A DNA stretch of 64,000 bases from Bradyrhizobium sp. BR13661 (lineage in GTDB: Bacteria > Pseudomonadota > Alphaproteobacteria > Rhizobiales > Xanthobacteraceae): assembly GCF_029892425.1 (NCBI RefSeq), contig NZ_JARXWB010000002.1:310001-374000 (forward strand), in the 5' to 3' direction. Both the position numbers and the translations under genes were made by a program. How positions within the stretch are numbered: the stretch's first letter is position 1; the number at the start of each line of letters is the position of its first letter. This document shows, piece by piece, positions 25,825 through 35,600 of this stretch. The notes beneath the pieces were generated by a model. The model saw only the letters and a program-made list of their open reading frames with translations, searched no databases and was not told where the DNA came from.

Positions 25825-27024
25825 ATGTCGAAATCGTTGAAAGCGTTCGGCCTTGCTGTGGGTGCGATAGCACTCACTTGTTTGCCGGCTGGAGCGCAAA
25901 CCAAGGTCACCAATGAAGGCATCTCGGCCACCGAGATTGTCATTGGCACCCATCAGGACTTGTCGGGTCCGATCAAGGGCTGGGGCGTGCCGGTGTCCAA
26001 CGGCATGAAGATGGCCGTCGAGGAGGTCAACGCCGCCGGCGGCGTCAACGGCCGCAAGATCCGACTGGTCGTCGAGGACAGCGGCTACGATCCGAAAAAG
26101 GCCGTGCTGGCTTCGCAGAAACTGATCGAGCGCGACAAAATCTTTGCAATGGTCGGGCCTATGGGATCGCCGACGGTGCTTGCCGCGCAGGACATCCTGC
26201 TCGACGCCGGCGTGCTCCAGCTGTTCCCGCTGACGGCGGCCGAGTTCACCTTCAAATTCGATCCGGCCAAGCCGCAGGAGCGACTGAAGTTCAACAACCT
26301 GCTGCCCTATGTCGAGAGCACGCGCGCGGCGCTGAAATACATGATGGAGTGGAAGAACTTCCAAAAGCCCTGCATCATGTATCAGGATGACGAGTACGGC
26401 AAAAACGTGCTCGACGGCTTCACCCAGCAGCTGACCGCGATGAAGATGCAGGCGGCCTCGACCACGAGCTACAAGCGCGGCGCCTCCGACTTCAGCGCGC
26501 AGGTCGCCAAGATGAAATCCGACGGCTGCGACCTCGTCATGCTCGGCGCGGTCTTGCGTGAGCCGATCGGCGCCATGAGCGAGGCGAAGAAGCTCGGCTG
26601 GGACGTCACTTTCCTTGGCGCGACGCCCGTCAACGTGATGGAAGTGCCCATGCTCGGCAAGGATGCGGTCGAAGGCCTCTATTCGGCCAGCGCCTTCGAG
26701 ATTCCCTACGAGGATACGGCCAAGGGCAAGGTCAAGGACTGGCTGGTCAACTACAAGAAGATGTTCGGCACCGATGCCAACTCCCAGGCCATCATCGGAT
26801 ACAATGCCGTGATGACCTTCGCTTTCTATGCGCAAAAGGCGGGCAAGGAGTTGACCGGGCAGAAGATGCTCGAGGCGCTGGAGTCCGGCGACAAGTTCCT
26901 CGACATCTTCAACTCGCCGCCGACGACCTTCTCCAAGACCAACCACCTCGCCAACACCATTACCCAGGTGCAGCAGGTCAAGGGCGGCCGCTGGGTTCTG
27001 GTGAAGGACAATCTGATGTTTTGA
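25825..27024 (+). CDS. Branched-chain-type ABC transporter substrate-binding protein, LivK-like
   Basis: The 399-residue precursor has a signal peptide (LKAFGLAVGAIALTCLPAGAQ, about residues 4-24). The mature periplasmic protein begins with ATEIVIGTHQDLSGPIKGWG, typical of the Peripla_BP_6 family, and continues through AAGGVNGRKIRLVVEDSGYDPKKA and VGPMGSPTVLA. The start follows AAGGAGGAG; an upstream in-frame ATG would bury the signal peptide. It is the last gene of the Liv operon and is followed by a hairpin. Confidence 0.92.
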   Translation: MSKSLKAFGLAVGAIALTCLPAGAQTKVTNEGISATEIVIGTHQDLSGPIKGWGVPVSNGMKMAVEEVNAAGGVNGRKIRLVVEDSGYDPKKAVLASQKLIERDKIFAMVGPMGSPTVLAAQDILLDAGVLQLFPLTAAEFTFKFDPAKPQERLKFNNLLPYVESTRAALKYMMEWKNFQKPCIMYQDDEYGKNVLDGFTQQLTAMKMQAASTTSYKRGASDFSAQVAKMKSDGCDLVMLGAVLREPIGAMSEAKKLGWDVTFLGATPVNVMEVPMLGKDAVEGLYSASAFEIPYEDTAKGKVKDWLVNYKKMFGTDANSQAIIGYNAVMTFAFYAQKAGKELTGQKMLEALESGDKFLDIFNSPPTTFSKTNHLANTITQVQQVKGGRWVLVKDNLMF

Positions 27025-27034
27025 TTGAAGGCTA

Positions 27035-27065
27035 GCTCACCCTCCCCCACCATGAGAGGGTGAGC
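27035..27065. terminator. Hairpin between the convergent Liv operon and the Cys-rich protein gene
   Basis: GCTCACCCTC (27035-27044) pairs perfectly with GAGGGTGAGC (27056-27065). No T tract follows. It lies in the 43-bp gap between convergent genes, so it is a probable bidirectional stop. Confidence 0.55.
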
Positions 27066-27067
27066 CT

Positions 27068-28192
27068 CTACGATCCCCCGCCCGCCGTCCCCGAGCTCAC
27101 CGGCGCCAGCTCGTCTTCGCGGCAGCGCCAGCCATCGGCCGCTTTCACGAACGCGAACGTCCGCTGAATCCTCAGGCGTCGCGTGACGTTGAAGGCGGCT
27201 GCGCCGCGCTCCGTGTTGGCGGCGCCCGGCTGTGGACGGCCGGTGGAGGCGTCCCAGCAGGTGCCGGTGCAGGTGGAGGCGACCTTGCTGCAGGTCGTGA
27301 ACGGCGCCAGCACGACCATCTCGATCTCGCCGGTGACTTGCGCCTCCTGATCATTCACCTGGCTGTCGAGCGCGTAGACGCGGTTGATGCGGAGGAAGCT
27401 GCCGCACGAATTGGCGGCGTGAATCCGCGCGGCGCAGAAGTCGACGGCGTCGGTGTCGGGCTCCCTGGCCGAGACCTGCCGGCCAAACACTTTCTTCGGA
27501 TCGCCCTTGGCGGCGGCGATGTCGTCGGTCTTGTGCTTCAGATAATCGGCGAGACAGTCTTCCGCCGAGCCGAGCTCCTCGATCGGTACGTTCTCCTTGC
27601 CGACCAGATTGCACTTGCGATCGCGCTCGCGCGTCCAGCGGCCGTATTCGGCGAAGGCAAAGCGTGCGGCGGTCGGGTCCAGCTTGCCGATCAGGCCGAG
27701 CACCCGGCTGTTGAGCTCGGTTTCGGTGAGCGCCAGCGACGGGTCCGCGCAGATCAGCGCGCCGGCGGCGGTGTTGGCGGCGAGGCAGTCGAAATCCGGG
27801 TCGCGCACGATCGCGGCGCGCTCCTCGGTCACCTTCAGAAGGCAGGCCTTGACCCGGTCGAAATCGTCAGAGCGGATTGCGCTCTGGCCGACAATGCCGC
27901 AGCCGAGATTGCGCTGGCGATTCCAGATCGCGTTCTCCTCGATCGCGGGCAGCCGGTCGGGCAGGCGGGCGAGCCGGGCCTCGGTGGCGGTGGAGAGCTT
28001 CTCGGCGGCGGCCGACAGCTCGCTATCGCCGCAGAACAGTTGATTGCCGGGATCGCGGATCTGCTGGCAGTTGTTCCGGGTGAACAGCGGCAGCCTGTCG
28101 GCGATGGAGCGCTCGGACGGGCTGGATTGCGCAAAGCCTGGTGCAGCCGGCAACGCCAGCAACGCAAGCATGGTCAGCACCGTCAACCGCAT
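27068..28192 (-). CDS. Cys-rich periplasmic protein with LprI/DUF1311-like segments
   Basis: The 374-residue precursor has a signal peptide (TVLTMLALLALPAAPGFAQ, residues 4-22). The mature part has about fourteen cysteines in spaced pairs such as DFDCLAANTAAGALICADPSLA. That spacing resembles the lysozyme-inhibitor LprI N-terminal (DUF1311) repeat, and three copies seem present (about residues 42-80, 135-200 and 200-240). The C-terminal third, with TCSKVASTCTGTC, is different and may be a separate domain. It follows the BTLCP protease gene by 71 bp on the same strand, so they may be co-expressed in the periplasm. The function is unknown. Confidence 0.7.
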   Translation of the reverse strand: MRLTVLTMLALLALPAAPGFAQSSPSERSIADRLPLFTRNNCQQIRDPGNQLFCGDSELSAAAEKLSTATEARLARLPDRLPAIEENAIWNRQRNLGCGIVGQSAIRSDDFDRVKACLLKVTEERAAIVRDPDFDCLAANTAAGALICADPSLALTETELNSRVLGLIGKLDPTAARFAFAEYGRWTRERDRKCNLVGKENVPIEELGSAEDCLADYLKHKTDDIAAAKGDPKKVFGRQVSAREPDTDAVDFCAARIHAANSCGSFLRINRVYALDSQVNDQEAQVTGEIEMVVLAPFTTCSKVASTCTGTCWDASTGRPQPGAANTERGAAAFNVTRRLRIQRTFAFVKAADGWRCREDELAPVSSGTAGGGS

Positions 28193-28263
28193 TCCAAGTC
28201 CCCGACCGCATTCTTGTTGGCATGGCCATGCTAGCGTCCGGGATCACGCGGCGCAAACCAGGG

Positions 28264-28995
28264 TCAATGCGCTTCGGGCACCGCCATCGAGTACTGCACA
28301 GGCTCGGCGACATATTTCAGCACGGCGGACTGATAGAGCACGAACAGCGGCTGGTAGCTGCGTGCGTTGTCGTCCTCGACCATCGCCATGCGGCGGTTGT
28401 CGAGCATCAGCCAGTGGCCGTCGAGCCTGGCGGCGACAACCGCGTGCTCTTCGCCGGCCCTGACATCGCGCACCACGACGATGCGGAGGTCGTCCGCGGC
28501 GACGCCGGCGAGCCGCAGCGCGGCGAGCTTGGCGATGGCATAGTCCTCGCAATCGCCGGCGCCACGCGCGAAGGTCGCGAGCGGCGAACTCCAGACGTCA
28601 TCGGCACCGTCGTCGGCGGCGCGGATGGCAAGGTTGATGGCGCGGTTGGTTTCGCCGAGGCGCGCGCGGCCGTCGCGCGTGCGGGCCTGGTCGACGATGG
28701 CGAGCAGCTTCAGCGCCGCCGGCGAGGCGCAATTGTCGCGGTCGCCGTCGCACAGCGCAAGCTGCACCATGTCGTCGTCGAGCCTGTCCTTCAGTGCGAA
28801 CCATTTCTGCCGCAGGCTTCCGCCTGACATGGCGAAGGCGAACACGCCGAACGGCTCGGCGGATTTGCGCACGAGCACACCTGCGCCCGGCGACAGCAAT
28901 GTGCCGGCACGAAGCTCGGCGGCTGATCCGAGCAGGATCAATCCACACAGGACAAGGATAGCGCGCCATGCGCGCGAGCGAGCAGCGGTCTCCAT
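28264..28995 (-). CDS. Periplasmic transglutaminase-like cysteine protease (BTLCP, LapG-like)
   Basis: The 243-residue precursor has a signal peptide (AILVLCGLILLGSAAELRA, about 12-30). The catalytic triad of the BTLCP/DUF920 family is visible: C149 in GDCEDYAIAK, H184 in GEEHAVVA and D199 in MLDNRR. Spacing C-35-H-15-D is close to that of LapG. Acidic residues D148, E150 and D151 match the pattern that binds calcium in LapG. LapG cuts LapA-type adhesins after a double alanine in their N-terminal retention region. Here the gene is divergent from a giant RTX protein with an AAAA segment near residue 115, so that protein is the likely substrate. No LapD-like receptor is seen in the window. Confidence 0.85.
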   Translation of the reverse strand: METAARSRAWRAILVLCGLILLGSAAELRAGTLLSPGAGVLVRKSAEPFGVFAFAMSGGSLRQKWFALKDRLDDDMVQLALCDGDRDNCASPAALKLLAIVDQARTRDGRARLGETNRAINLAIRAADDGADDVWSSPLATFARGAGDCEDYAIAKLAALRLAGVAADDLRIVVVRDVRAGEEHAVVAARLDGHWLMLDNRRMAMVEDDNARSYQPLFVLYQSAVLKYVAEPVQYSMAVPEAH

Positions 28996-29613
28996 CTGAC
29001 AATCCCCTTTCCGGCTTCGTCAGGTCCCCCTCGACCTCGACGTGCCGGGCTTGTTGCTTTCGCGGAGATAGTGCGAGGCGGGCGGTTTTGTTCTGCTTAA
29101 CGCGCGGAGGCTGGGTCCCAAAACCGCGGGGCAGGCTGAAGCGGGCATGCCTGAGGTCCGTAAAATTTTACGGATCGGGCGCCACGAGAGGCCGGGATGC
29201 CGCGAAATGGCACCAATTGCAGGCAGTGGTTGTCGGCAGGTCGAATCTGCGCCTATGGCTAATGACCCGCTATTTCACGGGTTCTGTTAGTTGGGTCACA
29301 GATTTAACTCCGTATTTGCCGCAGTATGTTGTGGGGCACTACGAAGAGAAGATGACACGAGTATCTGCTCTCGAATTTATACTTTTGAATACAGGGGATG
29401 GCGGGAAATGCGTTCAAATACACAAAGCTATACTTGCCGATCCGGCCTGAATTACTTTGGCTTATCTATGGATGTCGCTGTAGGCATAGTCGCCGGCAGC
29501 CAAGTCACGCTAAATCACACAAGCAATAGATGGTTTCGCTAAGGACTTGGTAATGATATGCAAGCTTAAGCGGTCGATACTTTCATAAATATTAACCCTT
29601 TTTCGGTGCCCGA
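28996..29613. other. 618-bp divergent intergenic region upstream of the giant adhesin
   Basis: No credible gene is seen; short frames across it lack coding character. It contains an inverted repeat GCGGTTTTG (29082-29090) / CAAAACCGC (29119-29127), a perfect 18-bp palindrome at 29157-29174, and, from about 29270 to 29610, DNA much richer in A+T than its surroundings. It must hold the promoters for both the protease and the adhesin. No convincing -35/-10 pair could be fixed by eye. Confidence 0.6.
29157..29174. promoter_or_regulatory. Perfect 18-bp palindrome, candidate operator
   Basis: TCCGTAAAATTTTACGGA equals its own reverse complement at every position. It lies 162 bp upstream of the protease start and 440 bp upstream of the adhesin start, within their shared regulatory region. 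The cognate regulator is unknown. Confidence 0.5.
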
Positions 29614-32600
29614 TTGAATTACGCTGGCAAATTTGACGCCGCGCTCTCATTGGATGGCCAGGGTCTCCGCTCGCCCGCCTCCGACCATATCGATTCCTTC
29701 ACCGCAAAAGCGCATGGCCACGTGCCGCAGGGCGCGGTGGTGATCGAAGATCCGAATCTGATCTTTCACGGCGACTTCAAGCGCGCGGGTCTCGATCTCG
29801 TGCTCTCGCATGACGGCCACGAGTTCGTCGTTCACGATTATTTTAGGGGCGACAAGCGCGCGGCGATCGCCTCGCCTGACGGCGCGCATCTCACCGGCGA
29901 TATCGTCAGCGCGCTCACGGGTTATGTTCAGGTCGCGCAGGCCGGGGCCGGCGCGGCTGCGGCGCAGGTCATCGGCCATGTCACCAAGCTGACCGGCAGC
30001 GCGACCGCGATCCGCAACGGCGTCTCGGTCATCCTGAACAACGGCGACAACGTCGAGAAGGGCGACGTGGTCTCGACCGGTTCGGACTCGACGCTCGGCG
30101 TCACCTTCATCGACGGCACCGTGTTCGGCCTGTCCTCCAACGCGCGGATGGTGCTGAACGAGATGGTCTACGACCCCAACGGGTCGAACAATTCCTCGCT
30201 GCTCAGCCTGGTCGCGGGCACCATCACCTTCGTCGCCGGCGAGACCGCCAAGCACGGCGATATGAAGATCGACACGCCGGTCGCCACCATGGGCATTCGC
30301 GGCACGGCGGTGCTGACCGAGATCAATTTCATCGTGCCCTCCGGCGGCGGCGACCCACAGCCGCAGGCGAACTTCCAGGTGCTGGTCGAGCCGAACGGCA
30401 CCACCGGCTCCTACATCCTGTTCGACAAGCTGACGCTGCTGCCGATCGCGACGGTCAACCAGGCCGGCCAGATGATCCAGATCAGCGGCGGCAACGTCTC
30501 GATCACCAACGCGCTGCTGTCGCCTGACGTGCAGAAGCTGATCACCGATGTGTTCACGCTGAAGTTCACGGACAACGGCACCAACACCAAGCTCACCAAC
30601 AACTCCACCGACAGCATCACGCAGACCGGCAACATCGTCACGATCACGACGCCGGACGGCACGAAGGCGGAGGCAAAGTTCACCACACCTGCCCCCCCGC
30701 CGAGTGGTCCGGCCCCGGGCGGGACGCCGGGCGGGGGAATCGACCGGATTCCGGGCGCGCCCCAAGCGGCGAGCCTCGATTCCAAAGGCAATGCCACGAG
30801 GTCGTTCTCGCTGAAAGAGCATGCGGACGCGACCGCGGATCACTCGACCAAGGCTGGCCATGTCGGCGAGGCCGTGGGGCCGCTCTCGGTGTCCGGCCAG
30901 ATCACGTTCCTCGATTTCAATCTCGGCGACCGGCCGACGGTGGCGATCAGCCTCGCCGGTGCGCCGAACTTCGTCTATCAGGACGCCGGCCAGCACGATG
31001 TCACCGGCTCGCTCACCGCCTTGCAGAAGCAGGACATCGCGGCGACCGAGATCAAGCTCAACGTCGTTGCCGACGGCGGCAACACCAACAATGGTTCGGC
31101 GACCTGGACCTACACGGTCCCGGACCATGTCTTCGATTTCCTGGCTGAAGGCGAATCGCTGACGCTGACCTATCTCGTCAGCGTCGATAACAATTTCTCG
31201 GTCAATCCCGAAACCAACACCTTCCCGATCACCATCACGATCGTGGGCTCCAACGACAAGCCGGTCATCTCCACCAGCGTCCCGACCATCACGTTCTCGG
31301 GCGGCACCAGCGTGCCGGGTGGCCCGCTCACCACTGATGTGCCGACCTCGGGTAAGCTTACGTTCACGGATGTCGATCTCACCGACACGCACACAGTGTC
31401 CGTGGTGTTGACAAGCGCCACTCTGCCGGACGGCACGGTTGTGCCGCCGACCCCGCTTGCTGCATTTGAAAAGGCGATGTCGGTCGCGATCGCAAATGGT
31501 GCCGACGCAACCGGCAGCGGGACCGGCACGATTAGCTGGTCGCTGGCCGATCTGCCCGTCTACCTCGCCGACTTCATCCCCAAGGGCGAAGTGCTGACGC
31601 TGGTCTACACCGTTACGGTTGCGGACGAGCACAATGCGACCTCGACGCAGACCATCACCGTCACGATCACGGGCACCGATGCCCCGGCGGTGGTTTGGAT
31701 CGCGACGAACCAGCCCTCGGGCGGTTTCTGGAAGGACGCCGCGAACTGGGAAACCGGCACGGTCCCGACCAGCAGCGACGACGTCATCGTCATCACCGAT
31801 CAGCTGCACGGTCTCACACCGTCCTATCCGGTCACGATCGATGCGGCAGCCTATGCCAATTCGCTGACGATGGACGATTATGACACCACGGTGCACCATA
31901 CGGCGCCGGAGGTGATCAACAAGAGCACGTTGACGATTTCTGGCACGCTTACGCTCAATGCCGATGCGAAGCTGACAAACCTCGCCGGTGGGCAAATCTC
32001 CGTCGGTGGCGCGATCGATGTCGAGACGATCACCAGGAAATCCGGCCAGGTCGTCACCAACACCAGTGCAATCAACAATGCGGGCACGCTCACGCTGGCC
32101 GCAGGCGGCAAGATCGACACCCTGACCACCATCGCCAATTCCGGTTTGATCGAGCTGTCAGGCGGCACGCTGACGCTGGACACCGGCATTGCCAATGCCG
32201 GCGGTACCGTGCAGGTCGATTCCGTCGCGACGCTGGTTGCCGACGCCGTGACGATCGACGGCGGCACCCTCGCCATTCTCGGCACTCTGGAGCTCGACGG
32301 CACCAGCCTGATCGAGAACGGCACGCTGAACAATTCCGGCGCGGTCAACGTCGAGGGTGCGGTCGAGTTTGCGAACGAGACCGTCAGCAATTCGTCTCTC
32401 GGCAAGATCGAAGTCTTTGCGGATGCAACGCTGACGGTCGACAAAGGCTCGATCATCAACAATTCGGGCAACCTCATTGTTGACGCCCATGCGGAGATGA
32501 TCCTGAACGACGCCACGATCAATGGCGGCGCCGTCAAGGGCACCGGCACGATCGACGTCACCGGCGACAGCACCATCGATAGCGGCGCCACATTGAGCGT

Positions 32601-35600
32601 CGCGACGGTGACCGCCGACGCCAAGCTGACGCTGGACGGTGTCACGGTGTCGGGTTCGACGATTACCGACAATGCCAGCATCGAGCTCGACAACACCGTC
32701 AAGCTCCAGGACGGCGCCGAGATCAAGGGTGGCCCGGTTACCAACAACGGCACTCTTGAAGTCGCCGGTCCTGCGACGCTGCTCAATGACGTCGTGACCA
32801 ACAACGGCACGGTCAAGGTCGACGGCGGCCAGACGCTGACATTGTCAGGCACGGAGATATCCAGCGGCGCCATCAACGGCACCGGCACGATCGACGTCAC
32901 CGGTAACAGCAAGATCGATGGCGGCGCGACGCTGAGCACGAGCGCGGTGACGGTCGAGGCGGGCACCACCCTGACGCTCGATACCGCCACGGTCGATGGC
33001 ACGACGATCTCGGATAAGGGCAGCATTACAGTCGACGGCACCGTGAAGCTCACCGGCGGTGCGGTGATCAAGGGTGGTTCGAGCGTCTTCGCCCCGAAGG
33101 GTGGAAGCCCTGCCACGGTGGAATTCAACTGGGGGCAGCTCGGCACGTCATTCACGGTCCTCGGCAGTCCGCAACAGGTCGTCGCGACCGACGGCCGAGG
33201 CGGCACGGTCTCCTCCGCCGGCGGCGTCTTCCAGCTGCGTGATCAAGGTTCGGGCTGGGCCGGGAATTTCGCGACTGGCACCCATCTGCTGTGGGATAGT
33301 GGGGCCGGGCCCGACATTACGATCAAATTCGCGGCGCCGGTCTCATCGGCGGGCGCGCAGATCCAGGCCGACTATTTCGGCGGCTTTACCGCCGAGATCA
33401 TCGCCTATGATCTCGGCGGCAACGTGATCGGCACGGTCAGTGCAGACGGCGTTAGCACGTCCAGCGGCGACGGTTCGGCGATCTTCATCGACTTCGTCAG
33501 CAGCAGCGCTGACGTCGCTATGGTCAAATTCTTGCTGACCAGCGCGACATATTCGCCGAACGATTTTGCCATCGGCCCGGTCCAGTTCTCCGAAAATGCC
33601 TCCTTTGGCGGAAGTGGCCCGATCATCAACAACGGCACGCTCAAGATCGAGGGTCCCGCAACGCTGCTCGACGACATCGTGACCAATCATGGCACGGTGA
33701 CGGTCGACGTCGGCCAGACGCTGACGCTGTCGGGCACGGAGATCAGCGGCGGCTCGATCGCAGGCGCCGGGACGATCGATATCACGGGCGGCAGCGCGAT
33801 TGACGGCGGGGCGACGCTGAGCACCAGCTTCGTCACGGTCGAGAGCCTCCAGGCTTTGATGCTCGATGCAATGACGGTCGACGGCGCGACCATCACCGAC
33901 AAGGGCAGTGTCGAGCTCGACGCTACCGTGACACTAAAGGGCGGTGCCAAGATCCAGGGCACTTCGGCAGTCGTCAAGGGTGTGGTCACCAACAACGGTA
34001 CACTGGAGATCGCCGGTCCTGCGACGCTGCTCAACGACGTCGTCGCCAACGTCGGCGCGGTGCAGGTCGATGACGGCAAGATCCTGACGCTGTCGGGCAC
34101 CGAGATATCAGGCGGCACCATCAATATCTACAGCGGCCTGTCGGGCGGCACGATCAGCGTCACGGGTGACAGCACGATCGACAGCAGCGCGACGCTGAAC
34201 AACGGCGCTGTGACTGTTGTGAGCGACGTTACGCTGACATTCGGCGATGCGACGGTGTCGGCGAGCAAGATCACCAATAGCGGCACCGTCAAGGTCGAAG
34301 CCGACAAGAAGCTGACGCTCGCCGGTGCCAGCCTGACAGGCGGCGCGCTCGCCATCGCCGGGACGCTCACCTCATCAGGCATCACCACGATTACCGACGC
34401 CAACATCTCCAACCTCTATCTGCTGGAGTCGACGCTCGGCGGGCTGCTGACATTGGTGGCGACGACGTCCACCCCGGTGATCACCAATGACGGCGGCACG
34501 ATCCGCGCCAACAATGCCGAGCTCGACATCAACACCGAGGCCGTCACCAACAACGGCACGATGGCTGCGATCAACGACGGCACGCTGAAGCTGATCTCGA
34601 CGAAGGTGACCAACAGCGGCGGCGCGGTGTCGATCGAGTCGGGCTCGACGCTCGATCTTTCCGGCGCAACCGTCGACGGCGGCACGCTGACGATTTCGGG
34701 CACGCTGGAATCCACCGGCACGAGCGCCATCACCAGCGCAGACATCACCAACACCGGCACGATCACGGTCACCAACGGCGCGCTGACGATCGATCCCGTC
34801 GTCATCCATACCCTCACCAACCACCAGCTGCTCCAGGCCAAAGGCGGTGAACTCGACATCTCCGGCGAGCAGATCGTCAACACCGCCGATATCAAGGCGA
34901 TTGATGGCGGCATTCTGAAGCTGTCGAAACTCGGCGTGACCAATGACGGCGGTACAGTCACGGTCGATGGCACCTCGAAGCTCTATCTGACGGCGGCTTC
35001 GATCAATGGCGGCAGCCTCAGCAACTCCGGCAATCTCTACGGCGTTTCCGGTCTGAACACGATCTCGGCCGCTATCACCAGCACCGGCACGATCGAGGTG
35101 CAGGCGGGGACACTGAACCTCTCCGGCGGTCTTGCGGGCGCCGGCGCGCTGGTCATCGATGACGGCGCAACGCTGGAGCTCGCGGGAGCAACCGCGCAGA
35201 CGGTTACCTTCGCGGGCGGCGCCGATACGCTGCAGCTCGACAAGGTCGTGGGCCAGAGCTTTACCGGCACCATCACGGGGCAGTCGTCGAAGGGCGGTAC
35301 GTTTACCGTGACCGGCGCGGCCGACATCACGGCATCGAGCGGCGACGGACTCGACTTCACCGCGTCGGGTGGCACATCGATCAAGCCCGCCAACATCGTG
35401 CTGACGATGACCGGGAACATCACCGGCCTTGCCGGCAACGGCATCACGCTGCGCGACAGCGCAACCGGCGTTGGCGCCATCACGATCGACAATGTCACGG
35501 GCATTGCGACCGGAACAGGCGCAAATTCGGAAGGCATTCTCGTCGAGAACCTGAATGCCGCCAACGCCGGCGACATTTCGATCACCCAGCTCGGTGGCGC

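Noticed and set aside
29291..29542. Small gene in the adhesin upstream region
   Set aside because: Short overlapping frames in this A+T-rich stretch lack ribosome sites, domains and the codon bias of neighbouring genes.
29546..29565. Sigma-54-like promoter (TTGG...TGCA) before the adhesin
   Set aside because: The GG and GC elements are one base too close together for a -24/-12 promoter.
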